Assembly: GCA_964442495.1 (NCBI GenBank)
Contig: CAYTZN010000004.1
Location: 1-64,000, forward strand
Direction of reading: 5' to 3'
DNA from: CAYTZN01 sp964442495
GTDB taxonomy: Bacteria; Pseudomonadota; Gammaproteobacteria; Legionellales; Legionellaceae
Length of the DNA: 64,000 nucleotides
Positions 27,653 to 36,605 of this stretch are shown here, in pieces. The notes under the pieces are model-generated. The model did no database searches. It was not told the origin of the DNA and saw only the letters and a program-made list of their open reading frames with translations. Numbering within the stretch: position 1 is the stretch's first letter; each line of letters starts with the position of its first letter. The position numbers and the translations under genes are program-made.

Positions 27653-28495
27653 TTACAAGCCACGCCATCCAGCACTAACACGATCTTGTCCTTGAACATC
27701 TTGCCAACAGGTTACATTGATATAACCTCGCTCTCTAAACAAAAGGGTTACGGCTTCCTTTTGGTCAAAGCCATGCTCTACTATTAATAACCCACCGGGC
27801 AGTAGATAATCAAATCCTTGTTGAATGATGTGTTTCAATGCATTTAAACCATCATGACCACTGACCAATGCTTCTTGTGGTTCAAATCGCACATCACCTT
27901 CGTTTAAATGAGCATCGTTTTCAGCAATGTACGGTGGGTTTGAGATAATCATGTTAACCAATGAGTTAGGCATGGATGTAAACCAATCGGATGCTAAAAA
28001 AACTACATTTGAATGGCCTAAAGAAGCCGCGTTGGTTTTAGCAATCTTGAGTGCTGCTTGGCTCTTGTCGATCGCAAGTATGTGCCAATCGGGTCGTTCA
28101 GAGGCTAGAGCTAAAGCAATCGCACCGCTGCCGGTACCTAATTCTAGAACGTGGGCTTCTGTTGTGTTTTTAAATGCTTGTAATGCTAGCTCGACCAGTA
28201 GTTCTGTTTCAGGCCTTGGAATCAAGGTGTCTTTACTCACTTGCAAGGGGAGCGACCAAAATTCGCGCTGACCTGTTAAATAAGCAATGGGAAAGCCCGT
28301 GCATCGTTTATCGATGAGTTGGGTATAGGCTAGGTGTTGGGCAGGCGTGAGTTGTTTTTCTGGATGAGCGTAGAGAAACGTGCGAGATGCACCAAGGGCC
28401 GAGGTTAATAAGACCTCGGCATCTATCCTTGCCGTTGTACTGCTGGGTGTTAATTGGATAATGCCTAGGTTTAATGCTTGTTTGATGTCAATCAT
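27653..28495 (-). CDS. prmC: Release factor glutamine N5-methyltransferase
   Basis: PrmC methylates the Gln of the GGQ motif in RF1 and RF2, raising termination efficiency. 280 aa, with an N-terminal helical RF-binding domain and a Rossmann methyltransferase domain holding LELGTGSGAIALAL (SAM binding), AIDKS and the catalytic ISNPPYI motif. Its ATG overlaps the prfA stop by 8 bases, so the enzyme and one of its substrates are translationally coupled in the order hemA-prfA-prmC, as in E. coli. Confidence 0.95.
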   Translation of the reverse strand: MIDIKQALNLGIIQLTPSSTTARIDAEVLLTSALGASRTFLYAHPEKQLTPAQHLAYTQLIDKRCTGFPIAYLTGQREFWSLPLQVSKDTLIPRPETELLVELALQAFKNTTEAHVLELGTGSGAIALALASERPDWHILAIDKSQAALKIAKTNAASLGHSNVVFLASDWFTSMPNSLVNMIISNPPYIAENDAHLNEGDVRFEPQEALVSGHDGLNALKHIIQQGFDYLLPGGLLIVEHGFDQKEAVTLLFRERGYINVTCWQDVQGQDRVSAGWRGL

Positions 28496-29576
28496 GTCGC
28501 CCTAATTCTGCTAACAAATCTGCATGATGTTCACGTTTTAAGGCATCAATTACTGCTGATAGCTCACCCGCCATCACATCATTAAGTTGGTAGAGCGTTA
28601 GATTAATACGGTGATCGGTTAAACGTCCTTGAGGAAAATTATAGGTACGAATGCGCTCAGACCTGTCGCCGCTGCCCACCAGTAATTTTCGTGTGTCCGC
28701 TTGTTGTTGGCGTTGTTTTGTTTGCTCTGCGTTTAACAATCGGGTTTTTAATAGCGCCATCGCCTTTGCGCGGTTTTTATGTTGCGAGCGCTCATCTTGG
28801 CATTCAACAACTACACCTGTAGGTAGATGGGTGATGCGAATTGCCGAATCTGTTTTATTGACGTGCTGGCCACCAGCACCGGAAGAACGATAAGTATCGA
28901 CGCGTAAATCTTCACTGTTGATTTCGATGTGATCAACTTCTTCTACTTCGGGCATGATAGCTACGGTGCATGCAGATGTATGCACACGTCCCTGAGATTC
29001 TGTTTCAGGAACGCGCTGAACCCGGTGAGTGCCTGATTCAAATTTAAGTTGAGCATATACGCCATTTCCACTAATACGAGCAATCACTTCTTTAAACCCA
29101 CCATGCTCACCGTGGCTTGCGCTGATGATTTCAAGATGCCAACCTTGGATTTCGCTAAAGCGGCTATACATACGAAACAAGTCACCTGCAAAAATAGCAG
29201 CCTCATCACCACCTGTGCCTGCGCGAACTTCCAAGTAAATGTTTCGCTCATCGTCTGGGTCTTTGGGGATTAAATGCCACTGCAACTCATCATCAAGCTT
29301 CTCTACCGATTTTTTTGCGGGGTCCATTTCATCTGCAGCCATGGCTGCTAATTCTTTATCTTCACCTTCTTCCATCTCTTGTAACGATGTGAGGTTCGCT
29401 GTGGCTACTAAATACTGATCATAACAGGTCGCAACAGGCTCAAGCTGAGCATATTCTTTAGATAAGGCTTTAAATTGGGTTTGGTCTGAAATAACAGACG
29501 CTTCTGAAAGCAACCGCCCAATTTCTTGGAAACGCTCAAGCATTTGCTCGAGTTTTAATTCAAGTGATTTTTTCAT
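28488..29576 (-). CDS. prfA: Peptide chain release factor 1
   Basis: RF1 recognises UAA and UAG stop codons. 362 aa, like E. coli RF1 (360). The GAGGQHVNKTDSAIRITH segment contains the GGQ motif whose Gln is the PrmC target. The N-terminal coiled-coil domain and the core ending in DLLAELG are complete. The start overlaps the hemA end by 17 bases and the end overlaps prmC by 8, so the three genes form one tight operon. Confidence 0.97.
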   Translation of the reverse strand: MKKSLELKLEQMLERFQEIGRLLSEASVISDQTQFKALSKEYAQLEPVATCYDQYLVATANLTSLQEMEEGEDKELAAMAADEMDPAKKSVEKLDDELQWHLIPKDPDDERNIYLEVRAGTGGDEAAIFAGDLFRMYSRFSEIQGWHLEIISASHGEHGGFKEVIARISGNGVYAQLKFESGTHRVQRVPETESQGRVHTSACTVAIMPEVEEVDHIEINSEDLRVDTYRSSGAGGQHVNKTDSAIRITHLPTGVVVECQDERSQHKNRAKAMALLKTRLLNAEQTKQRQQQADTRKLLVGSGDRSERIRTYNFPQGRLTDHRINLTLYQLNDVMAGELSAVIDALKREHHADLLAELGRHD

Positions 29577-30822
29577 AGGAAGATTTGTCTAATAAGTATT
29601 GTGCTAAATCAAGAAGTTCTTGACGATTATCCCAGGCGGCATGCCGCAAGCCAAGGGTGGGGGTGTGCGTTAGCTTTTTAACGAGTCGTTCGCTGAACTC
29701 TTCTAAAACGCTGTACTGGCATTTACCGGCGGAAAGTTTTTGTTTTGCACGTTGTAATTCTTGTTGGGCTAAATTTTGCATCTGATCTCGATAATCACAA
29801 ATAACGGATTTTGCTTTAAGAGAGCGGTGCTCACGAATGTAATTATCCACTTCTGTGTTAATCAATTGCTCGGCTTGTACAGCAGCTGTTTGCCGTTCCA
29901 GCAACCCATTGTCGGTGATGGTTTTAAGATCATCAATGTTGTAAAGGTGAACTGTCGAGAGCTCGCTGACGTTTGGCTCAATATCACGAGGAACAGCTAA
30001 ATCAAGAAAGAACATTGGCGTATTTGCGCGTTCTTTTAATGCCTGTTCAACCATGGGTTTGTTTATAAAAGGAAGAGGACATGCTGTTGCTGAAATAACA
30101 ACGTCAGCTTTTGGTAAATGTTGAGGGATTTCACTGATAGAGATGGCTTTGCCTGCGATGGTGTCGGCAAGTGATATGGCGTTGTCTTGGGTGCGGCTTG
30201 CTACGGTAAAATTCGTTACACCCGCTTTTTGCAGGTATTTAGCAACAAGACCAGACGTTTCACCGGATCCAATAACAAATACATTCAAGGCATGATAGTC
30301 AGGAAAGGCCTGGCCAATCAATTGTACGGCAGCATAAGCAATGGAAACAGGATTATTACCTATCCCACTTAGGCTTCGTACGCGCTTACTGGCACTGAAC
30401 ACATATTGAAAAATATGTCGCAAATTGGATTTGATGGAGCCCACACGGCAACCCTGATGATACGCTTGTTTCATTTGGCCAAGAATTTGTGGCTCTCCAA
30501 GCATCATGGAGTCTAGACCACTGGCCACGCGTAAAGTATGCCGCACACCTTGATGGCCATAATGGGTATAAAAATAAGGGTTGAGTGTTTCTGGTTCGAG
30601 CTGATATTGGCGCGCGAGCCATGGTGCAATAATGTCTGGATCGTTCGTTTCGCAGTAGATTTCAGTGCGGTTGCAAGTGGATAAAATGGCCGCTTCATTC
30701 ACCATAGGTAAACCTACCAAATTGCTGAGCAGAGTGTCTTGGTTGTCCACGGGCAACGCTACTTGTTCACGCACGTTTAGGGGGGCAGTTTTATGATTGA
30801 GTCCGCAAGCGACAAACACCAT
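29560..30822 (-). CDS. hemA: Glutamyl-tRNA reductase
   Basis: First committed enzyme of the C5 haem pathway: it reduces glutamyl-tRNA(Glu) to glutamate-1-semialdehyde with NADPH. The 420-aa protein has the N-terminal GLNHKTAPLNVRE, the nucleophilic Cys in LSTCNRTEIYC (C50), the NADPH fold around FVIGSGETSGLVAKYL, and the C-terminal dimerisation helices. It heads the hemA-prfA-prmC operon and is divergent from the 92-aa gene. lolB, often divergent from hemA in gammaproteobacteria, is not here. Confidence 0.96.
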   Translation of the reverse strand: MVFVACGLNHKTAPLNVREQVALPVDNQDTLLSNLVGLPMVNEAAILSTCNRTEIYCETNDPDIIAPWLARQYQLEPETLNPYFYTHYGHQGVRHTLRVASGLDSMMLGEPQILGQMKQAYHQGCRVGSIKSNLRHIFQYVFSASKRVRSLSGIGNNPVSIAYAAVQLIGQAFPDYHALNVFVIGSGETSGLVAKYLQKAGVTNFTVASRTQDNAISLADTIAGKAISISEIPQHLPKADVVISATACPLPFINKPMVEQALKERANTPMFFLDLAVPRDIEPNVSELSTVHLYNIDDLKTITDNGLLERQTAAVQAEQLINTEVDNYIREHRSLKAKSVICDYRDQMQNLAQQELQRAKQKLSAGKCQYSVLEEFSERLVKKLTHTPTLGLRHAAWDNRQELLDLAQYLLDKSSYEKIT

Positions 30823-30956
30823 ACAATTAACGTCAGCAATATAAAACGTGGATTGTAATCTATTACTCAGAAATTCTCCACAGGCAGAGCGGATAAAGTG
30901 TTGAAAAAAGCATCTAATTGGTATCTAAACACCTAGTGTCTGTTGGCAATTTACTC

Positions 30957-31002
30957 TAAAGGACCTACTTACCACGGCTTGTCCCTGAACGTAGGTCCTT
31001 TA
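30957..31002. repeat. 12-bp hairpin between divergent genes, with CCACGGCTTG loop
   Basis: Arms 30957-30968 and 30991-31002 (TAAAGGACCTAC and its complement) with a 22-nt loop. No gene ends here: hemA starts on one side and the 92-aa gene on the other. The loop holds TTACCACGGCTTG, shared with the clpB hairpin on the other strand, and resembles the 1034 element, so this may be a dispersed palindromic repeat. Confidence 0.5.
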
Positions 31003-31102
31003 AGATATTTAAAACCAAATTGTGAACAAACCCTAAACTCAAGTCTTTTCTTTTCCAGCCGTTAACGTAATTAGTGAAGAGACAGTCGTAAAGGAGATGA
31101 AC

Positions 31103-31381
31103 ATGGAAATTATTTTTCAAGGCCGACATGACACAGATGAAGCGGCTGAAAGCTTATTGAGTGTGATAAAGCTCTTTAAAGATCGCTATCAAATAGGGCA
31201 GTTTCGAGAGATGCATTTATCTGTTACCTTGGTGGATGAGCAAGGTGAAGATGTTGAGTTGATTGATAGTGAAACGGAAGAGGCTTATCGAACATTCGAA
31301 GTTTGTCGTGAAGGTCGTGAGTTGCCAAGGTCAACATCCGGCCGATCAGGATTAAAGTTGGTTATCGACAATACGCGTTAA
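31103..31381 (+). CDS. Conserved-looking 92-aa protein of unknown function
   Basis: A compact soluble protein (MEIIFQGRHDTDEAAESLL...) with mixed alpha/beta character and an acidic centre (DEQGEDVELIDSETEEAY). I do not recognise it; it lacks the hibernation-factor pattern its size might suggest. An ATG at 31097 is in frame, but the AAGGAG Shine-Dalgarno (31091-31096) abuts it directly and lies the ideal 6 bases from the ATG at 31103, so the latter is used. It is followed 49 bp later by the 877-aa gene, probably in the same transcript. Confidence 0.75.
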   Translation: MEIIFQGRHDTDEAAESLLSVIKLFKDRYQIGQFREMHLSVTLVDEQGEDVELIDSETEEAYRTFEVCREGRELPRSTSGRSGLKLVIDNTR

Positions 31382-31430
31382 TGTTTTGCGCGTATTCATG
31401 TATTTGCAGCTTTTGGGAGGGACACTAAAC

Positions 31431-34064
31431 ATGCCAACACCCTACATCACTGAATTAGCTTTACGAGCGGCTGTTAATACAACGGGCAGGGTTTTAACCG
31501 GCGAAGATGACAATCTAACCGAATCCATTAAAGCTGCCGCCATAAAGCGTGCGAATGCTCAAATCACCGCAAACAGCAGTGGTGCCGCAATGGAAGCACA
31601 GCAAAGCGCTCAATCCACGGCTATTGGGCTTGCTGTGGCAGGTTTAGGTGTGGCGTTTGTAGCGGTTAAAAGTCAACTACAAGTCTTGCATAGTAAGCGT
31701 TTGGCATTTGATATAGAGCGGCAAGTGGGTATTGCAACATTCCTGGTGCCCACGAATATAGAAGAGGTTTCCCTCTCGTTAGAAGAGCGTGTTATTAAAG
31801 GTTTTCTTGAGCTAACTGCAAAAAATCCTGCATTTTCAGCCTATTTAGGTATTCACAGTGGTGAGCTTTTAAACGAGCATACGGCTAAATTTCATTCGGT
31901 CCTCCCTTTTTATAAAATGAGTGAGGCCCTGGGGCAGCCATTGGCAAGCCCGCGACCGCTTGATAGGCAGCGCACCAATATAAATCTGTTTTTTAAATCC
32001 GCATTGCCTACCGTTATTGGCGATATTGAACGTCGCTTTCAAGGGGATAATAAATTTGTGGCGTTTTGGACGTCCTTATTTAAAGGTCGGAATTACTTAA
32101 ACAATCGACGTGCACCCCGTTTTATCATGATAGCTTTGTCCAATTTATTGTGGAATTTACAACATCCCGTGGATACAGCGGTTGGGTTTCCTTTAAGTTT
32201 AACGCAGTCGATTGAACTGTGTCGTGAGGTAGAACTTTATTTGAACCAATTTTTGAATGCTGAGTCTGGGTATTATTTAGGTAAAATCACGAATGATGAA
32301 AATAAATTGCTAGGCTTTTTGCGGAAAGTTGAGGTGCATACCAAAGCATTACGTTCAGCTTACGCTGAAGAACAATTGCATGAGCTTAACATTGATGAAG
32401 TCACCAACAGTGCGCATCGTGCGCTTCGTATCATGGACAATAGTATTTTCAAATTGATTTACAGGCGGCGCAACCCTCTGACGAAAATAGAAGAGCCTGA
32501 TGACAAAGCCGCAGAAAATCTGGCCTATTTGATTAGTTATTTAAATGAGTTGGTGAAAAAAAACGGGGAGTTAGCGAAGGTTTTTAAACCCGTCCCTGAG
32601 TGGATTCCTGCGAAAGAGGCATGGATCAATACAACCCCTCAAACCATCATTGATATGTTAATTATTTTCTGTCACCTCTCTTCACATGAAAGAGCCAGTT
32701 GTTTGGAGAGCATTGAAAAATGCAATATGGACAGTGCGTTAGAATTTGCAGAAACAATGCGGGAATTTGATAAAAAATACGTAAAGCCAGTTAGAAAAGT
32801 GTCTAAGGAGGAGCTCTTTGCTACACCTATTGGTCCTAAACATAAAGGAGTAGGGCGCTTGACGGCTCGTCGATTGGTGCCTTTTCTAACCCTGGTGGTT
32901 GAAGATTATCGGGTGGAAGTGGACACAATTTCAACGTATGAGTGTGCTAAAAGCAGTTCACTGGTGGGTGACCCAGACATTCGAATGTTAACGGGCAAAC
33001 AACAAGTGCAACTGATTAATTTATCAGCCAAAAAAGGGGATGAATATTACACCTGGACACTTGCACCCTTTGTTAGTCTTTCACCTGGCACAGAGGCTGA
33101 ATTTGATAAGTTACCAAAACACCAATACCGTATGACACAAATGTCCAAATTATTAGACAGCGTGAGTGAGTTAGTAAAAACTTACCGAAGTTTATTGCAA
33201 CACAAAGCGTTTCAGAATTTCTTGTTGAAGTGTTTAAGAAAAGTGCGAGAAGAATACGGAGCGTTGGATAAACGTATTGAGGATATTCAAAATTACCTTG
33301 CAAACGATGAATTCATGAGTCGGAGCATGCAAGAAATTTTAGGCCCCATGATGAGGGATCTAAACACAAGTTTAGATTCGTTTGAATTGGCTGCTGTTAA
33401 TTTTGAGCGAGTGGTCAGTGCGCCTGATTTTATTGATCAACAACGTCAATTGCTCACCACCAAATTAGGTGCGGTTGATCAACAATTTAAAGGGTTATTT
33501 GAGGAAGAGAGCGGAATAGCTGAGCTGATTGATACAACACCTAACATGACGGTTTTGTTTGCTCCTAGAGCGCCCTCAGTTCCGACTGCATTATCGCCGG
33601 CGGTTTTCCCGCCTACTGATAAGGTAGAGGCACGCAGGGTTCTTGGACTAAGAAAGCTTGTGGACAGTTGCCATGGAGTGTTGTCTGTGCAAAGTAAAAA
33701 TGGTCATAAAGGACGTTTATTACGTGAATTGTTGAGCATGATTGATAGGAAAGCAAACTTTACGGACGAACAAATTAAACACGCAGTGATGGAGCTTGTG
33801 CGCTTGGTGGCAAGCTATCGAGAAACGAATTTTTTTCAGGCGGCTTATGGTCAAACCCGTTCTGCAAAAGCTTTGATAGCAGCCATCAAAGACCCTGTAA
33901 TAAACAACACATTGCCTTTGGCAAGTATTATTTTTGAAAAACCTGATATAAATATTCATGTACTGACGGATGCAAACATTCTTCAGCGTTTAAGAGATCT
34001 TCGCTTAAGTAACCATTGGCAAGTGTCTGCTAATCAAATTAGGGTCGTAGCCACTATTCAATAG
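31431..34064 (+). CDS. Unknown 877-aa protein, candidate effector
   Basis: The largest unrecognised protein in the window. One hydrophobic stretch lies near residues 63-80 (STAIGLAVAGLGVAFVAV); otherwise it looks long, helical and soluble, with several coiled-coil-like segments (VREEYGALDKRIEDIQNYL, TTKLGAVDQQFKGLF). A Pro-rich spacer (RAPSVPTALSPAVFPPTD) divides it from a C-terminal helical region. No signal peptide, no enzyme motif I can name, and no Glu-rich tail (it ends QIRVVATIQ). The frame opens at a TTG (31386), but GGGAGG precedes the ATG at 31431, so that start is used. It ends 2 bp from the convergent comF stop. Size and context suggest a Legionella-type effector or structural protein; this is not established. 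Confidence 0.7.
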   Translation: MPTPYITELALRAAVNTTGRVLTGEDDNLTESIKAAAIKRANAQITANSSGAAMEAQQSAQSTAIGLAVAGLGVAFVAVKSQLQVLHSKRLAFDIERQVGIATFLVPTNIEEVSLSLEERVIKGFLELTAKNPAFSAYLGIHSGELLNEHTAKFHSVLPFYKMSEALGQPLASPRPLDRQRTNINLFFKSALPTVIGDIERRFQGDNKFVAFWTSLFKGRNYLNNRRAPRFIMIALSNLLWNLQHPVDTAVGFPLSLTQSIELCREVELYLNQFLNAESGYYLGKITNDENKLLGFLRKVEVHTKALRSAYAEEQLHELNIDEVTNSAHRALRIMDNSIFKLIYRRRNPLTKIEEPDDKAAENLAYLISYLNELVKKNGELAKVFKPVPEWIPAKEAWINTTPQTIIDMLIIFCHLSSHERASCLESIEKCNMDSALEFAETMREFDKKYVKPVRKVSKEELFATPIGPKHKGVGRLTARRLVPFLTLVVEDYRVEVDTISTYECAKSSSLVGDPDIRMLTGKQQVQLINLSAKKGDEYYTWTLAPFVSLSPGTEAEFDKLPKHQYRMTQMSKLLDSVSELVKTYRSLLQHKAFQNFLLKCLRKVREEYGALDKRIEDIQNYLANDEFMSRSMQEILGPMMRDLNTSLDSFELAAVNFERVVSAPDFIDQQRQLLTTKLGAVDQQFKGLFEEESGIAELIDTTPNMTVLFAPRAPSVPTALSPAVFPPTDKVEARRVLGLRKLVDSCHGVLSVQSKNGHKGRLLRELLSMIDRKANFTDEQIKHAVMELVRLVASYRETNFFQAAYGQTRSAKALIAAIKDPVINNTLPLASIIFEKPDINIHVLTDANILQRLRDLRLSNHWQVSANQIRVVATIQ

Positions 34065-34066
34065 TG

Positions 34067-34765
34067 TTAGCTGAGAACTCTGGCACAGCACCATACATCT
34101 ACACGCGTGACGCCTTGTTCTTTTAAAAGCTTCGCCAATGCGTTGGCGGTGCTGCCTGTAGTGAGCAGATCATCGACTAGCGTCACATGCTGATACAGAA
34201 GCGGTTCTGCTTGAAAAGCATTGTGTAGATTTTTTTGTCGTTGCTCTCTATTTAAACTTGCTTGGGGAGCCGTGTTAATTATTTTTTTACAATGCGATAA
34301 ATCATAGTGCAATTTCAAGCGCTTCCCCAGTTTTTTAACAAGCTCTGCTGCTTGATTAAAGCCACGTTGGCGAAGGCGTTTTGGGTGCATGGGTACGGGG
34401 ATAAGGCATTGTGTTTCTAGTGCGTCTTTTGAAAGTGCTTTAGCGATGAGTGCTGCAAAAAAATCAGCAAGATAAAGGCCTTCTTGGTATTTGAATTCAT
34501 GCAGCAATGTGCGAATGGGCTCTTCAAAGCGAAGCGCGGCAATGGTGCTATCGTAATAAGGCTTTTTTTTAGAGCATTGGCCACACACCAAAAAATCACT
34601 TGGAGGCAGGGGCATGGCACAATGACAGCAAACTTGGCCAAGCGGGGTGAAAAGCATCTGACATGCTTCACAGACAGCAACAGTGCCTTGATGATATTGA
34701 TTGCACAGCACGCAGACAGAGGGTAGCGATAGCCATTGTGATATACTGACCATTTTATAGCGCAT
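34067..34765 (-). CDS. comF: ComF family phosphoribosyltransferase-like protein
   Basis: ComF/GntX proteins are linked to DNA uptake and competence; their biochemical role is unclear. The protein has an N-terminal double zinc-ribbon-like region (CVLC, CEAC, CCHC, CGQC) and a C-terminal PRTase domain with the PRPP loop VTLVDDLLTTGST, plus the family signature LIPVPMHPKRLRQRGFNQAAEL. The frame is open another 74 codons upstream, overlapping bioC, but that part has no homology. The ATG at 34765 (232 aa, near E. coli GntX) has AGGAC upstream and is chosen; 34753 is an alternative. Competence is documented in Legionella, consistent with the gene's presence. Confidence 0.88.
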   Translation of the reverse strand: MRYKMVSISQWLSLPSVCVLCNQYHQGTVAVCEACQMLFTPLGQVCCHCAMPLPPSDFLVCGQCSKKKPYYDSTIAALRFEEPIRTLLHEFKYQEGLYLADFFAALIAKALSKDALETQCLIPVPMHPKRLRQRGFNQAAELVKKLGKRLKLHYDLSHCKKIINTAPQASLNREQRQKNLHNAFQAEPLLYQHVTLVDDLLTTGSTANALAKLLKEQGVTRVDVWCCARVLS

Positions 34766-34804
34766 GCGCGTTGGATGTCCTGAACAAAGGTCTTTTTTCT
34801 TATC

Positions 34805-35674
34805 ATGAATGTGAACACCGAAATTTGCAAAGCCTTTAATAAAAATGCCCATCATTATGAACAAGTGGCCCTTGTGCAGCATGAAATTGGTGAACGTCTT
34901 TTCGAACGACTGCAGTATTTGAAAATTAAACCACGGTTTATTTTGGATTTGGGCTGCGGGCCTGGTACGTTTTCCAAACGGTTGCAAGCATGTTATCCAG
35001 ATGCTTTTATCATTGGATTTGACCTAGCTATTGGCATGTTAAAAGAAGCAAAAACCAAGCAGGGCTGGTGGAAAAAATGGCCTTTGGTTGCTGGTGACAT
35101 GTTGGCCATGCCTTTTCCTGACGGGCTATTTGATTTGGTTTTTGCCAATCAAGTGATACATTGGGCACCTTCTTTGCCTAAGCTCATGAGTGAACTTGGT
35201 CGTGTTATGAATAAAAATGGTTGCTTGATGTTTTCTACGCTTGGGCCTGATACTTTTCGAGAGTTGCGGCATGTGGCACTAGGTCAAGATAAACACGCAC
35301 ATACCAATCATTTTATAGACATGCATGACGTGGGTGATTGTTTGCTTGCTGAGCATTTTCTTGATCCCGTGGTTGATATGGACATGATGACGGCTCATTA
35401 CCCGTCTTCGCGGGCTTTATTGCAGGGTTTAAAGGCTCAAGGGGTCCGTAATATCAATCCTAAAAGAAACCCAGGGCTTACGGGCAAAGCTGCGTTTAAT
35501 GCATTTGAGCAAGAAATTTCAGCATTTAAAACAGAACAAGGAAAATTTCCATTAACGTATGAAGTGGTTTATGGACATGCTTGGAAGGGTGAGCAACGTC
35601 GTTTAGAGAAAGGCACTGAAACCACCATTTCTGTTTCAGAATTGCGCAAAACGTATCGTGCTAATAAGGAATAA
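34805..35674 (+). CDS. bioC: Malonyl-ACP O-methyltransferase (BioC-like)
   Basis: BioC methylates the free carboxyl of malonyl-ACP so it can prime pimelate synthesis for biotin. The 289-aa protein starts with the family pattern ICKAFNKNAHHYEQVALVQHEIGERL, has the SAM motif LDLGCGPGTFS (48-54 core), AIGMLKEAK, and the substrate-side stretch SNLVFANQVIHWA-like region followed by FSTLGPDTFRELR, which is typical of BioC rather than of general methyltransferases. No other bio genes are nearby. It is divergent from comF with only ~40 bp between starts. Confidence 0.85.
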   Translation: MNVNTEICKAFNKNAHHYEQVALVQHEIGERLFERLQYLKIKPRFILDLGCGPGTFSKRLQACYPDAFIIGFDLAIGMLKEAKTKQGWWKKWPLVAGDMLAMPFPDGLFDLVFANQVIHWAPSLPKLMSELGRVMNKNGCLMFSTLGPDTFRELRHVALGQDKHAHTNHFIDMHDVGDCLLAEHFLDPVVDMDMMTAHYPSSRALLQGLKAQGVRNINPKRNPGLTGKAAFNAFEQEISAFKTEQGKFPLTYEVVYGHAWKGEQRRLEKGTETTISVSELRKTYRANKE

Positions 35675-35699
35675 TTAAGGAAGATACTTTTTTCTTAAT
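35674..35699 (+). terminator. Hairpin with T6 just after bioC
   Basis: ATTAAGGAAG pairs with a T-rich arm ending CTTAAT over about 10 positions including G-T wobbles, starting at the bioC stop codon. The T-run lies inside the 3' arm. It is a weak intrinsic terminator candidate. Confidence 0.4.
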
Positions 35700-35754
35700 T
35701 TGTGTAAAATACAAGGTTTTATTTTCTATTTAACCCCCTTTCTGAGGAGCCATC

Positions 35755-36573
35755 ATGGAGTTTGTAAGTCGTTATGTTGCCCGTCAACCCAATGAACAGG
35801 GCATAATCAACTATACGAACGAAGAACACCGTGTTTGGAGTATATTGTTTGAGCGTCAAGCCAAACTTCTTCCTGGAAGAGCCTGTGATGAGTTTTTACA
35901 CGGATTAAAAAGCCTTGATTTTAAGGCAGACACTATTCCACAGTTATCTGATGTAAGTCGGGTACTTCAAGCAAAAACAGGTTGGCAAGTTGTGCCTGTG
36001 ACAGCACTTATTTCTGCTCGCGCATTTTTTGAGTTGCTTGCCAAAAAGTGTTTTCCTGCCGCTACATTTATTCGCGTGGAAGAAGAACTTGATTATGTAA
36101 AAGAGCCAGATATTTTTCATGAGTTATTTGGCCATTGCCCTTTGTTAACGCATCAAGTGTACGCTAATTTTTTACATGACTATGCATTAAAAGTGCTGAG
36201 CTTTCCGGAGTCTGATTGGTCTTTATTGCAACGGCTTTTTTGGTTTACTGTGGAGTTTGGGCTCATTAACACAGCCCAAGGCATACGTGCTTATGGGGGT
36301 GGGATTTTATCTTCCATCAGTGAAACAGTGTATTCTGTTGAAAGTGACACGGCTTTGCGGGTTCTTTTCGAGCCAGTAGCCGCTTTTAGAACGCCATACC
36401 GTATTGATCAGTTACAGCCTGTATATTTTGTCATAAATGATTATGCCGAGTTATATGATGTTGTCCTTTCAAACATGGCTGACAAAATTCAACGGGCTAG
36501 GCTCCTTGGCGAATATCCTCCCTTATTTCCTGTCGATGAGAATAACCCAAGCATTCATATTTACGCATGCTAA
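35755..36573 (+). CDS. phhA: Phenylalanine-4-hydroxylase
   Basis: Pterin- and iron-dependent conversion of Phe to Tyr; in Legionella PhhA is tied to tyrosine supply and pyomelanin formation. The 272-aa bacterial-type enzyme has only the catalytic domain. Iron ligands are visible: H122 and H127 in HELFGHCP and E167 in FTVEFGL. YGGGILSSISET is the conserved downstream block. CTGAGGAG sits 5-6 bases before the ATG. A GC-rich terminator follows. No pterin dehydratase (phhB) adjoins it. Confidence 0.95.
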   Translation: MEFVSRYVARQPNEQGIINYTNEEHRVWSILFERQAKLLPGRACDEFLHGLKSLDFKADTIPQLSDVSRVLQAKTGWQVVPVTALISARAFFELLAKKCFPAATFIRVEEELDYVKEPDIFHELFGHCPLLTHQVYANFLHDYALKVLSFPESDWSLLQRLFWFTVEFGLINTAQGIRAYGGGILSSISETVYSVESDTALRVLFEPVAAFRTPYRIDQLQPVYFVINDYAELYDVVLSNMADKIQRARLLGEYPPLFPVDENNPSIHIYAC

Positions 36574-36583
36574 TGGATAAGAG

Positions 36584-36605
36584 CCCGCCCTCAATGCAGG
36601 GCGGG
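36584..36605 (+). terminator. GC-rich hairpin after phhA overlapping the opposing gene's stop
   Basis: CCCGCCCT (36584-36591) and AGGGCGGG (36598-36605) form a perfect 8-bp stem with a 6-nt loop, 11 bp after the phhA stop. The far arm and loop also encode the last codons (PALH) and TGA of the opposing hydrolase gene. No T-run follows. Confidence 0.65.

Noticed and set aside
31103..31381. Possible ribosome hibernation factor (HPF/RaiA)
   Set aside because: Size is similar, but the HPF N-terminal pattern and basic RNA-binding residues are missing; left as unknown.
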